Virus record (IMG/VR): IMGVR_UViG_3300021091_000124
Coordinates: 1 to 49,335 of that record
Length of the DNA: 49,335 nucleotides
DNA from: a virus
Direction: 5' to 3' (one strand)
Position numbers and translations under genes: made by a program. This document shows, piece after piece, positions 37,338 to 45,969 of the stretch; positions within the stretch are counted from its first letter, which is position 1; each line of letters starts with the position of its first letter. The notes under the pieces are model-generated. The model ran no database searches and was not told where the DNA came from. It saw nothing but the letters and a program-made list of their open reading frames with translations.

Positions 37338-38300
37338 ATGAAAAAAATATTATTAATTTTAAATTTCATCTTTTTTTTAAGTAATTGTTCCGATATTGCT
37401 TATGATGATGTTAATTATACATTTGACGATCCTAATCTAGAAAAATCTAGTATTGAGAATAGATATTTTAAACTATCTTCAAATTTACATTGCAAAAATC
37501 CTTGTCAAATTTATGTTGAGCACTCTTTAACTAATTTAGTAAGCGTGGAATACTTTGCTGACAATTGGAAATTAGGTACTATTTATAACATTGATGAAAA
37601 TTTTGCAATTTCATATCAATTTAATACTTTAGGTCGACGTTTAATTAAGGCAATTGCTTACGATTCTAACGGTCTCGAAATAGCTAGACATTCAAACTGG
37701 TTTCAAATCTACAAAGATGATATTAGTAAAGAAATTGACTATCCTGAAGAAAGCAATTCGACTTTGTCTATTAATAATTCTTTTTTAGACGTACCTTATT
37801 TTTATCAATACAATAATTTATATTATCCTAGTGCAACTTGTCAAAATACCTCAATCGCTATGGTATTAAAAAATTATGGCTGGTCAGGCAAACCTGATAA
37901 TATTACAGCAGTTTATGGTAAAAACTACACTCAAAGTCCAGCAGGTTTAGCTGACGTTTTTAATACGCTTTCCTCTCGAGATGGTCTCAGTAAAAAAATT
38001 ATACCGATTACGAATGGAACGTTATCGGGTTTAAAACAAGAGTTAGATAAAGGTCAACCTGTAATTATTCATGGTTATTTCACTAGGGCTGGACATGTGG
38101 TAGTAGTAGTAGGTTATGATGCTGATGGTTATTGGGTGAATGATCCTGCAGGTGTTTGGGTTCAAACTTTTATGGGAGGATACGGTTATAATTCAGCAGG
38201 AAAAGCAACTTACTATAAAAAACAAACTTTCGAAGCTGCAGTCGCATCAGATGGTTATTCTTATTTACCTTTATGGTATCATGTGATTAGAAATAAGTGA
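37338..38300 (+). CDS. Lipoprotein with papain-like C39-type peptidase domain
   Basis: 320 residues behind AAAAAAGGTTT. Signal peptide MKKILLILNFIFFLSNC with lipobox-like L14-S15-N16-C17 (Asn at -1 is unusual). Residues about 45-130 form a beta-rich domain. Residues 148-300 match the C39_2-like peptidase fold: DVPYFYQYNN, then SATCQNTSIAMVL with candidate catalytic C168, GHVVVVVGYD with H253, and YWVNDP with N268/D269. If exported it would sit in the outer membrane of the infected cell. Possible roles are superinfection exclusion, surface remodelling or wall/protein cleavage; substrate unknown. It is bracketed by direct repeats and is unrelated to the nucleotide genes around it, so it looks like an inserted accessory (moron) gene. 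Confidence 0.75.
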   Translation: MKKILLILNFIFFLSNCSDIAYDDVNYTFDDPNLEKSSIENRYFKLSSNLHCKNPCQIYVEHSLTNLVSVEYFADNWKLGTIYNIDENFAISYQFNTLGRRLIKAIAYDSNGLEIARHSNWFQIYKDDISKEIDYPEESNSTLSINNSFLDVPYFYQYNNLYYPSATCQNTSIAMVLKNYGWSGKPDNITAVYGKNYTQSPAGLADVFNTLSSRDGLSKKIIPITNGTLSGLKQELDKGQPVIIHGYFTRAGHVVVVVGYDADGYWVNDPAGVWVQTFMGGYGYNSAGKATYYKKQTFEAAVASDGYSYLPLWYHVIRNK

Positions 38301-38331
38301 ATATAACATACGTGTATATTTATAAAAAAAG

Positions 38332-38347
38332 AGTTTAAATTTAAACT
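38332..38347. repeat. 16-bp perfect palindrome AGTTTAAATTTAAACT
   Basis: Lies just after TATATTTATAAAAAA (38315-38329), 31 bases after the lipoprotein stop. The left half matches the leader (AAAGAGTTTAAATT) before the paralog at 39553, so it may be a decayed leader, an operator or a weak terminator. Confidence 0.4.
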
Positions 38348-38424
38348 TTGCAAGAGATCAATTAAGATTTTATAATTAATATTATTAATAAAAATGTGAG
38401 AGAATCAAAAAGCGTTTAACAAAC

Positions 38425-38455
38425 TGTCAATGTTAATATATATATTTATAAAAAA
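38425..38455 (+). repeat. Direct repeat, right copy
   Basis: TGTCAAT then GTTAATATATATATTTATA (38425-38450), one mismatch from 37154-37179, continuing TATAAAAAAGG into the leader of the next gene. The left copy covers the last nrdA codons and stop, so this copy looks like a duplicated piece of the nrdA end. Confidence 0.7.
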
Positions 38456-38465
38456 GGTGTTTAAA

Positions 38466-39524
38466 TTGTTAATAAATGAAAATAAATTAAAGGGTTTAAT
38501 TCGACAAGTTATTAATGAAATGGCTTTAAAACATGGTGGTATTCATCCTGTAAGTGGTATTCTGAATCCTGAAATGGATATTACGGCAGCTGAGTCTGGA
38601 AAGATAAGAAGAAATCGTTTTCCATCTAATGCACCTGAAAAGTTTGAGCAGAAGTTAAAGTGGATATTAGGTAATTACCCAGGTTGCACTATTCATTCAT
38701 GCATGTTTCCTTCAAATTTTGATATGCATCGATTTATTCTGAATCATATTGACGCAGGTACAGATCAATCACCGTTAGAATCCAGCACAATTTCAGATAT
38801 TATTACAGCCACAGATCAAGGTATTGATAGAGTAATGGATATTACTGATCGTGTTGATGACATTATTCATGAACTTTCACAAGAATTTGATGTAAATGAC
38901 CCAACAGTTCAAAAACTTTTTAACGTATTGCAAGAATCAAATCAACTAGTTAGTGATGAAAAAAATGGAGTGTTGATATATTTCGGAGCACATACAAATG
39001 ATATGGCTGATCCACCTACACCTTATAACATAATGCATCAACTTGCTGAAACAGGTATATTTAATGAGGATGAGGATTTTTTTCAACTGACTGACATATT
39101 AAGTCAATGTACAGCATTTGATGGAACAAATGGTTTTGATGATTATGGATTTTTTGAAGGTCGTGCTCAGTCTCGATCACGTATGCAGCAATCATCGTAT
39201 AATTTAATCTTTCAATCAGCCGGGTGGTTAAATCCTGATATTCGACTTAATAAATACGGGAAAGAAATAATTGATAAAACAACAGGCGAGTCTAAAAGAG
39301 GTCATATTATGAGTAAAAATGAAACAAATCCTGACTCTTTAGGCTCCAGTAATCCATATGATATTACAAAAAGATGTTTGGCGCCAAAATATAAAAATGA
39401 CAGAAATTTAATTAAAAAGATGGTATCTTTAGGTTTTGTGGAAACATTAATTAGACTTATTGAAAAATTTTGGAATATTTTTAGAGGAAGAGTTATATTG
39501 ACATTTAGTATGGAACCACTATAA
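38466..39524 (+). CDS. Unknown protein, paralog 1, with putative capsid-targeting N-terminus
   Basis: 352 residues from TTG 38466, chosen because AAAAAAGGTG precedes it and because the next gene uses the same TTG arrangement; an ATG at 38430 in frame lies inside the AT-rich leader. The N-terminal helix LLINENKLKGLIRQVINE then MA ends in I-x-E, the T4-type prohead protease pattern. Internal landmarks shared with the next gene: CTIHSCMFPSN, NGVLIYFGAHTND, PPTPYNIMHQL, DGTNGF...FEGRAQ, GWLNPD, SSNPYDITKRCLAPKYKND and FRGRVILTFS. No known fold is recognised. Likely a virion-internal protein, by inference. Confidence 0.65.
   Translation: MLINENKLKGLIRQVINEMALKHGGIHPVSGILNPEMDITAAESGKIRRNRFPSNAPEKFEQKLKWILGNYPGCTIHSCMFPSNFDMHRFILNHIDAGTDQSPLESSTISDIITATDQGIDRVMDITDRVDDIIHELSQEFDVNDPTVQKLFNVLQESNQLVSDEKNGVLIYFGAHTNDMADPPTPYNIMHQLAETGIFNEDEDFFQLTDILSQCTAFDGTNGFDDYGFFEGRAQSRSRMQQSSYNLIFQSAGWLNPDIRLNKYGKEIIDKTTGESKRGHIMSKNETNPDSLGSSNPYDITKRCLAPKYKNDRNLIKKMVSLGFVETLIRLIEKFWNIFRGRVILTFSMEPL
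39369..39403 (+). repeat. 35-base exact repeat inside paralog 1
   Basis: Starts AAAAGATGTTTGGCGCCAAA and continues to GACAG; identical to 40327-40361 in paralog 2. Encodes the RCLAPKYKND motif and contains the palindrome TTTGGCGCCAAA. Shows recent duplication or gene conversion. Confidence 0.8.
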
Positions 39525-39552
39525 TTATATTTAGAATCAAAAAGAGTTTAAA

Positions 39553-40479
39553 TTGTTATTGAATGAAAATAAATTAAAAAATTTAATTAAAAAAGTTATA
39601 CAGGAAATGGCTCATTCATACGGAGGCATTCATTATGTAGGTGGAGATATAAATCAAAAATACGATATTCAACCTCATGAACGCAATCGCACAATGACTA
39701 ATATTCCTAATGAAAAATTTTCAAAGCAACTTGATTGGAGATTAAAAAATTATCAAGGTTGTAATATTCATACATTTATGTTTCCTTCAAATCTTGCAAC
39801 AAAAGCTATTTTGGTTGATAAACAAATAATTAATCGTTTTGATAGATTTATCGATATTACAGATAATATAGAAGAGATTATTTCAATTTTATCCGAAGCA
39901 TTAGATATCTACAACCCATCAGTTCAAAAGTTGTTTAACACTTTACGACAATCAACAGATTTAGCAGCAGATGACGCAAACGGAGTATTAATATATTTAG
40001 GCTCACACACAGAAACAGATACAGATCCACCCACACCTTTTAATATGTTACATCAAATTGTAGATTCTGCTAGTTTTGAAGATATTTCATTTTCATTTGA
40101 CGAAATATATCAAAAAATAAAAAGAATTACGACATCAGATGGCACTAATGCTTTAGCTGCAGGTGTTTTTGAAGGTAAAGCGCAAGCAGTAAGTCAAGCA
40201 ACCGACGTAATTTTTAATCAAATTATAATGGCACTTGGTTGGTTAGATCCTGATACATGCACAATAATAAGTACAAATCCTACCAATTCTGATTTAATCG
40301 GTTCCAGCAATCCATATGATATTGTTAAAAGATGTTTGGCGCCAAAATATAAAAATGACAGTGCATTTATCAATAAATTAATCTCAATAAATTTTGAAAA
40401 ATTATTATGTCAATGTGTAAAAGACTTTTGGGATATATTCAGAGGAAGAGTTATATTAACATTTAGCGGACAAGAATAA
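39553..40479 (+). CDS. Unknown protein, paralog 2, with putative capsid-targeting N-terminus
   Basis: 308 residues from TTG 39553 with AAAAAGAG upstream. The N-terminus LLNENKLKNLIKKVIQE then MA repeats the amphipathic helix and I-x-E site of paralog 1. It shares CNIHTFMFPSN, NGVLIYLGSHTET, PPTPFNMLHQI, DGTNALAAGVFEGKAQ, GWLDPD, SSNPYDIVKRCLAPKYKND and FRGRVILTFS. It is shorter because two loops of paralog 1 (near residues 95-115 and 265-290) are missing. Tandem duplicate of the preceding gene, 28 bases apart. Function unknown; an internal virion protein is inferred from the N-terminus. Confidence 0.65.
   Translation: MLLNENKLKNLIKKVIQEMAHSYGGIHYVGGDINQKYDIQPHERNRTMTNIPNEKFSKQLDWRLKNYQGCNIHTFMFPSNLATKAILVDKQIINRFDRFIDITDNIEEIISILSEALDIYNPSVQKLFNTLRQSTDLAADDANGVLIYLGSHTETDTDPPTPFNMLHQIVDSASFEDISFSFDEIYQKIKRITTSDGTNALAAGVFEGKAQAVSQATDVIFNQIIMALGWLDPDTCTIISTNPTNSDLIGSSNPYDIVKRCLAPKYKNDSAFINKLISINFEKLLCQCVKDFWDIFRGRVILTFSGQE
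40327..40361 (+). repeat. 35-base exact repeat inside paralog 2
   Basis: Second copy of the 39369-39403 sequence, at the same position in the tandem paralog. Confidence 0.8.
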
Positions 40480-40559
40480 TATATATTTTTGTATTGTCGA
40501 CTTATAAATTTTATAATTATTATAATAAGTTCTTTAACATATCGACAAGAGAATAAAAA

Positions 40560-41525
40560 ATGAGTTTAACTGAAAGTAATATTACTTACAAGCCTTTTCA
40601 ATATCCCTGGGCCATGGAAATGGCTGAATCACACGAAAAAATTCATTGGGGTAGTTGGGAAGCCAAATTACAAGAAGATGTCAATCAATGGAAGAGCGGC
40701 AAAATTTCCCAATCTGAAAAAAATCATATCACGCAAATTTTGCGTCTCTTCACCCAATCTGACGTTGCCGTCGGTGGCAATTACTGCGATCTCTTTATCC
40801 CTAAATTCAAGAATAACGAGATACGCTCTATGCTACTTTCTTTCGCAAACCGTGAAGGTACCCATCAACGTAGCTACGCCCTTCTAAATGATACGCTGGG
40901 TTTACCAGAAGAAGAGTATTCAGCTTTTCTATCATATCATCAATTAAAAGAAAAAATTGAATTTATGCAAAAAGCCGATGTCTCAACCAAAAAAGGTCTT
41001 GCCTGCGCCCTGGCCCAATCAGCCTGCAACGAAGGTATGTCACTCTTCAGCGCTTTTGTCATGCTCCTTAATTATCAACGCTACGGTAAAATGCGCGGTA
41101 TGTGTGAGATTGTGGAATGGAGTATTCGTGATGAAACCATGCACGTACAAGGCATGACACAACTCTTCAGGGAATATGTCAAAGAAAACCCACGAGTTGT
41201 CAATGATGAACTAAAATCCGATATCTACAAAATGTTCACCAACGCTGTTGATTTAGAAGATAAAGTTATCGATTTAGCCTACGAAATGGGTGAAACACAA
41301 GGATTGTCCTCGACTGAGGTTAAACAATACATTAGATATATTGCTGATCGTCGTTTAATTCAGTTAGGCTTAAAACCTGTATTTGCAATTAAAAATAATC
41401 CTTTGACATGGCTTGACTGGATTATTAATGGAGATAGCTTTAAAAACTTTTTCGAAGGTGTTGTCACAGATTATAACGCTGACGGTATGTCAGGACAAAA
41501 TTGGGGTTGGGGTGAATTACTGTGA
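40560..41525 (+). CDS. nrdB: Ribonucleotide reductase small subunit NrdB
   Basis: 321 residues, ribosome site AAGAGAA. Diiron ligands and the radical Tyr are in place: D68, E99 and H102 in REGTHQRSY with Y106 as the radical tyrosine (E. coli Y122 pattern ExxHxxxY), E158 in CNEGMSLF, E192 and H195 in RDETMH. It supplies the tyrosyl radical to NrdA, whose gene lies about 3.4 kb upstream, with the lipoprotein gene and two unknown paralogs between. It ends one base from the end of the convergent minus-strand gene, with no obvious terminator between. Confidence 0.93.
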   Translation: MSLTESNITYKPFQYPWAMEMAESHEKIHWGSWEAKLQEDVNQWKSGKISQSEKNHITQILRLFTQSDVAVGGNYCDLFIPKFKNNEIRSMLLSFANREGTHQRSYALLNDTLGLPEEEYSAFLSYHQLKEKIEFMQKADVSTKKGLACALAQSACNEGMSLFSAFVMLLNYQRYGKMRGMCEIVEWSIRDETMHVQGMTQLFREYVKENPRVVNDELKSDIYKMFTNAVDLEDKVIDLAYEMGETQGLSSTEVKQYIRYIADRRLIQLGLKPVFAIKNNPLTWLDWIINGDSFKNFFEGVVTDYNADGMSGQNWGWGELL

Positions 41526-41526
41526 A

Positions 41527-44500
41527 CTAGAGCAGATAATCTAATCTTTGAATGAATTCAGAAATAATATTTAATTTATTCTCGATTTTTTCATCTAGAC
41601 TTTTGAAAAGTATGTATCTTTGTTTTATATTTTGGATTTGTATTAATATACTTTCTATATTCACATGTAGTTTTTCTTTTTCTTGTTCGTCTATTTCTTC
41701 AATAATTTGTGCACAAATTTCTTTTTGTTTTGTTTTTAATTTTTCAACTTCTAGGTTTTGTAGATCTTCGATTTCATTTGAATTAACATCTTTATTTAAT
41801 TCTTTAAATAAAGATTTTATATAATATGACAAAAATTCTTCTTTTAAAAAATTAAAATATTTTATAAAGTTTGGTTTTTTCAATTCGTGTAATTTATCAT
41901 AGTCAATTGATATTAATTTCTTTAATAGTTTTTCTTTGATTTCTTTACTTAATTCGTTAAATTCTTTAAAGCCCAGTAATCTATCAATAAAGAATTTATC
42001 GACAGTTTGTGAATTGACTGAATCATTTGTTTTATCTGTTTTGGTATCATTCATATAACTTTCAAAGATTGCGATAATGGTATCTTGAAATTCAGGTTGG
42101 GATAAAAATTTGCCTCTGAGATTATAAAAGTCAGAGAAGAAATCTGTGAAGATTTTATTTTGTCTATCGTAAATATGTCTATCAAAAAGACCTTTTACAA
42201 TGTTATAAAATATTCTATTGATTTCATCATAAATTTTTCCATAAGTTTCATGATATTTCTTGTAACTTGCTTTTTCTTCTTCAGTAATCGCTCCTCCTCT
42301 GATATCCTGACTTAACATTTGTTGACGATATCGTGTATATTGTTGAAATAAAAACATACCATCATATTCAGGTTGCACATGTTGTTCCCATTTTTTAAAA
42401 AATTCGTCTTTGAATTTAATATCGATATCTGATAAATATTGTCTTTCTGCGGGAATTTCTTTTGACTTTTTACCATATTGTGTAAAAATCCAATTATAAA
42501 AGTTTCCAAAATTGCTTTCATTCGCAACTGCTTTTGAAAAGAAATCGATACCCTCAGCCACAATCACTGTAATATTTTCTTCTTGCTCAACAGCTTTACA
42601 CACCGCATCAGCAGACGTTGGTTTAGATTCTGGTTTAGGTTCTGGTTTAGGTTCTTCGGTGGGTTTGGGTGCCTGTTTAGTTTCAGCGGGTTTAGGTTCT
42701 GGTTTAGGTTCTGGTTTAGGTTCTGGTTTAGGTTCTGATTTAGGTTCTGGTTTAGGTTCTGGTTTAGGCGCTGATTGAGATTCATCTGTATACACTTCAC
42801 CTTGGCCCGAACCATCTGATATTATATCATCTAATTCTTCAGGTGCCTCATTTAAAAGACGTTGAAAATTATTAATATAATTAATAAGATTCGAATTGTT
42901 TTCAAATAACACGTTTTTTAGCTGAAATCTATTATTCTTTAATAAATGATAAAATGCATTATTCTTTTGCAAATTATCAATTCTAATTAAACTTTCATTT
43001 GTTTCTTTTGCTTCTGTATTTGTAAAAATAGGTTGTTCGTTAATCTTAATTGATTTTGAAAGATCACTGAATTGGGGTTGGTCTAATACATATTTAAGAG
43101 CGTTTGCGTATATATAACGAATCAATTTATAATTAATTGTAATACATTCTGTTGTTTTTAACTGATTTGTGTCAGGAAAAAATTTTGATAAATAATACCC
43201 GATTTTATTTGTATCTTTTAATCTTTCTTTAAATGCAGTTAAGGCGTCATCATTATCTTTTAAACCGGGCATTAATCTTTTAATAATCTCATCATCATTA
43301 AATAAACTTTGTACAAATTTACCGACAGCTTCTTCTTGATCACCAGCTTTAAAAAACCCAAATTTAAAATCAACGTCATCAGCATTTTCAGCTGTTCTTT
43401 TTACGTCATTTGCTCTTTTATTCCATATCGCACTTGCATCTGTTAACTTTTCAGTATTATTGTTTATTAATATGTCTGCTAAATCTTTCACGCCACTGGT
43501 TAATTGAGGAATTGCAAACTGGAAGTTGGTATAATTATTAATCTCTGGAGGTGTTAAAAATAATAATTTTTTTTCTTCTTCTGAAGCAGAAAAAGTTTTT
43601 GCTCTTTCTTTTGTCGAAAAAGAATATTTCGTAGTCGTTGTTACTGCCTCTGAATCCCCTTGCTCTTGCTCTTGATCTTGATCTTGATCTTGATCACTAT
43701 CTGATTCTTCATCTTTATTATCTTCTTTATCTTCTTTACCCGAATTATTTGATTGTGTGCTCTCTTCTTCCTCTCCCTCTTCTTCTGTTTCACTACCATC
43801 GTCAGCTGCAATGTCGCCTGTGTCTTCGCCAGATTCTTCTACAGTTTCTGCAACTTCTTCTTGTTTTATAAACGTGTCGTCTTCATATAAAAAAGAAGAG
43901 AAAACGCCATTATTGCCTAAAGATGTAATGATATTTTTGCCTGTTTGTGTTAAATTACCGTCTTGATTTATTAATGTATTTAAGTTTTTATTATCATTAA
44001 ATTTACTTTTTATTGTTTCAAGATCAAAAACTGTTTTATTATTTATTTTTTTTGTAGCTAAAGGTGAGTTTGTTATAATTTCAACACTTAAACTTTGATC
44101 TGCAAATTTTTTTATTTTATCGATAAAATCTTTTTGCTCTTTTATAAAGTTAAAAGTTTTTTGACCATATGCGACACTTTTAAATGATTCGTCATTATCT
44201 CTCCAAGAAAATTTTAACATTGCAGTATAACTTTCTTGAAATAAATACAAAGTTAATAAAATATCTTGCAATGAAGTATTTGCTTTATTTATATCATTAA
44301 TAAATTTACTTATGTCCCGTTTCGCATCGTTTGGGTTGTCTGTTACTCCGTCTTCACCAGTATAATATTTTTTACCTGTAACAACGTCATTATTAGGGTC
44401 GGCGCTATTTTCATATACGTCTGGATCTGTCTCTTGTACTTTTATTTGTTTAATTCTAATATCTAAAATCCGCTGTTGAAAATTATTAATATTACGTGCG

Positions 44501-45387
44501 CTTAATTCAAAAGATATTATTTCTAAAAGTTTATAAAAGTTGTCTGCGCCTTTAATTTTATTTAGATAGCCAGTATATGCGTCCATTTTGTTTGTTATAT
44601 ACATGTATTTAATAAAATATTTAAGATCATTTGCGAGTCGAAATGTAGCTGCTGTTATAAATATTTTAAATCTAAGATCAATATAAAGACATACATTAAA
44701 TTCGGATTGATTGTAGTTACTCAGCTCTTTTCCACTGTTATCTGGATCTATATTTGTTATAGTATTCAAAGTTTTTTTAACGATATCTTTTAAATCACCG
44801 ATATTCTGAAAATCGAAGAGTGCATTTATTTTATTTACTATACTTGCGTCTTCTGTATACTTTTGAAAATCACGAAAATTTAAACTTTTTTTAAATTCAT
44901 CAAATTCTTTTTGAACTGACTTATTATTATGAAATAATGTTATTATTTTGCTTTGATTGTTTTTTAAATAATTATATATACTTGAATCGAAACTTGTTTG
45001 ATCATTTTTATCTAAAATACAAAACAAATCTGACGCTAATTTAATCACTTCATTTCTATTTTTCGTTTCTATTTCTTCAAATTTTGTACTAAGTTCGTCG
45101 GTGTCTATACTACATATTTTTTCATATTCTATATTTAAAAATTCAAAAACATCTTTGAATAAATAATTAAGAGATTCTTCATCGATTGCTTTTTCATCTT
45201 TGCTAATTAAGCTGTTTATTCTAGCTGCTTTTTTTTTAAATTGACTCTTTAAACTAATCATTCTCTTTGTTCTTGTTAGTTTGAAGTCTTGTTCTTGTTC
45301 AAGAAGAATTTTTCGAAAGATGTTTAATTGTATTTTGTTGTTTATTTTTTGATTATATTGATAGGATTTATGATGTGTTATAGTCAT
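41527..45387 (-). CDS. Giant acidic protein of unknown function with repeat linkers; putative internal virion protein
   Basis: 1286 residues, the only minus-strand gene in the window, with AAAGGA about 10 bases before its ATG. The N-terminus contains NIFRKILLE then QE, a helix ending in L-x-E like capsid-targeting peptides. A helical, Lys/Asn/Asp-rich body follows. An acidic low-complexity stretch lies near residues 510-585 (E-rich, then repeated Asp-Gln), and a Pro-Lys-Pro-Glu repeat linker near 870-925 separates the C-terminal helical domain. No membrane segment or enzyme motif is seen. Its length and linkers resemble ejected or internal proteins of large phages, but the role is unknown. 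It converges with nrdB. Confidence 0.7.
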   Translation of the reverse strand: MTITHHKSYQYNQKINNKIQLNIFRKILLEQEQDFKLTRTKRMISLKSQFKKKAARINSLISKDEKAIDEESLNYLFKDVFEFLNIEYEKICSIDTDELSTKFEEIETKNRNEVIKLASDLFCILDKNDQTSFDSSIYNYLKNNQSKIITLFHNNKSVQKEFDEFKKSLNFRDFQKYTEDASIVNKINALFDFQNIGDLKDIVKKTLNTITNIDPDNSGKELSNYNQSEFNVCLYIDLRFKIFITAATFRLANDLKYFIKYMYITNKMDAYTGYLNKIKGADNFYKLLEIISFELSARNINNFQQRILDIRIKQIKVQETDPDVYENSADPNNDVVTGKKYYTGEDGVTDNPNDAKRDISKFINDINKANTSLQDILLTLYLFQESYTAMLKFSWRDNDESFKSVAYGQKTFNFIKEQKDFIDKIKKFADQSLSVEIITNSPLATKKINNKTVFDLETIKSKFNDNKNLNTLINQDGNLTQTGKNIITSLGNNGVFSSFLYEDDTFIKQEEVAETVEESGEDTGDIAADDGSETEEEGEEEESTQSNNSGKEDKEDNKDEESDSDQDQDQDQEQEQGDSEAVTTTTKYSFSTKERAKTFSASEEEKKLLFLTPPEINNYTNFQFAIPQLTSGVKDLADILINNNTEKLTDASAIWNKRANDVKRTAENADDVDFKFGFFKAGDQEEAVGKFVQSLFNDDEIIKRLMPGLKDNDDALTAFKERLKDTNKIGYYLSKFFPDTNQLKTTECITINYKLIRYIYANALKYVLDQPQFSDLSKSIKINEQPIFTNTEAKETNESLIRIDNLQKNNAFYHLLKNNRFQLKNVLFENNSNLINYINNFQRLLNEAPEELDDIISDGSGQGEVYTDESQSAPKPEPKPEPKSEPKPEPKPEPKPEPKPAETKQAPKPTEEPKPEPKPESKPTSADAVCKAVEQEENITVIVAEGIDFFSKAVANESNFGNFYNWIFTQYGKKSKEIPAERQYLSDIDIKFKDEFFKKWEQHVQPEYDGMFLFQQYTRYRQQMLSQDIRGGAITEEEKASYKKYHETYGKIYDEINRIFYNIVKGLFDRHIYDRQNKIFTDFFSDFYNLRGKFLSQPEFQDTIIAIFESYMNDTKTDKTNDSVNSQTVDKFFIDRLLGFKEFNELSKEIKEKLLKKLISIDYDKLHELKKPNFIKYFNFLKEEFLSYYIKSLFKELNKDVNSNEIEDLQNLEVEKLKTKQKEICAQIIEEIDEQEKEKLHVNIESILIQIQNIKQRYILFKSLDEKIENKLNIISEFIQRLDYLL
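42688..42770. repeat. 12-base tandem repeat (GGTTTAGGTTCT)n
   Basis: About seven near-perfect copies, with a partial block at 42620-42655. On the minus strand it encodes the Pro-Lys-Pro-Glu linker. Because its length is a multiple of three, slippage would change linker length without breaking the frame. A plus-strand Gly-Ser-Leu frame over it is an artefact. Confidence 0.85.
43660..43696. repeat. 6-base tandem repeat (CTTGAT)n encoding Asp-Gln
   Basis: Four to six copies of a six-base unit with variants (CTTGCT at one end). On the minus strand it encodes the alternating Asp-Gln and Glu-Gln run in the acidic linker. Confidence 0.75.
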
Positions 45388-45467
45388 ATATGTTATCCTT
45401 TTATTAGTAAGATCTCTGTAATAATTATAAATATTAAAAAGAAAGATAAAAATTGGTGAAGATAAAA

Positions 45468-45890
45468 ATGTTATTGAAAGAGATAAAGTTGAGTCAGTTG
45501 TTATTTGATGGTGTTGATGATAATATTTTATGTGAGACTGTATCTATGTGGTTGGATGAAAAGACGGATGGGAAGATTGACGATGTGGCTGATTTGAATA
45601 ATATGCCGCCAGGATCTTTGGCGGCTGTGTATCGTAAGGAGGTGGCTGAGTGGGTTAATTTGAATCGTTATGGTAAGGGTCGTGAGTTGCATAATTCGGC
45701 GTGGGAGGGTGTTAAAGATTTTATTCGGAATAAGGATAATACACGTGATGAGTTTCCTGTTGAGTGGAATAGAGTTAAGAAGTTTAGAAGGAATGCGTTA
45801 AAGAAGAAGTATCATGATGAGGTAGAAGAGAGGCGCAAGAATATTGCACGTAAGGAGAGGGAGAAAGAGAGAAATCGACAAGGGTCGTAA
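45468..45890 (+). CDS. Small charged protein of unknown function
   Basis: 140 residues from ATG 45468, with GGTGAAG upstream; TTG 45453 and GTG 45456 are in-frame alternatives that would destroy that spacing. The N-terminal two-thirds looks like a small globular helical domain (LAAVYRKEVAEWVNLNRYGK, WEGVKDFIRNKD); the C-terminal third is a very basic and acidic single helix (EERRKNIARKEREKERNR) that could bind nucleic acid or form a coiled coil. The coding strand is strongly G-rich and C-poor. No family recognised. Confidence 0.6.
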   Translation: MLLKEIKLSQLLFDGVDDNILCETVSMWLDEKTDGKIDDVADLNNMPPGSLAAVYRKEVAEWVNLNRYGKGRELHNSAWEGVKDFIRNKDNTRDEFPVEWNRVKKFRRNALKKKYHDEVEERRKNIARKEREKERNRQGS

Positions 45891-45939
45891 ATATGAGAAA
45901 AAAAATAGTAAAATGTTATAAAGTAGATTATAATTTAAG

Positions 45940-45962
45940 TATAAAATAGTTTTTATTTTATA
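45940..45962 (+). terminator. Weak AT-only hairpin between genes
   Basis: TATAAAAT / ATTTTATA perfect 8-bp inverted repeat with a 7-base AGTTTTT loop, in the 79-base gap before the ClpP-like genes. No T-run follows, so it may equally be promoter DNA (a TATAAT overlaps 45929-45934). Confidence 0.25.
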
Positions 45963-45969
45963 ATTTAAC

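Noticed and set aside
40560-41525. Intein or endonuclease insertion in nrdB
   Set aside because: All metal ligands and the radical Tyr are in one uninterrupted 321-residue frame.
42620-42770. CRISPR-like array
   Set aside because: The repeats are 12-base units in direct tandem with no spacers, inside a coding region.
42512-42778. Plus-strand Gly-Ser-Leu-rich frame (88 codons)
   Set aside because: It is the reverse reading of the Pro-Lys-Pro-Glu repeat in the large minus-strand gene, and lacks a ribosome site.
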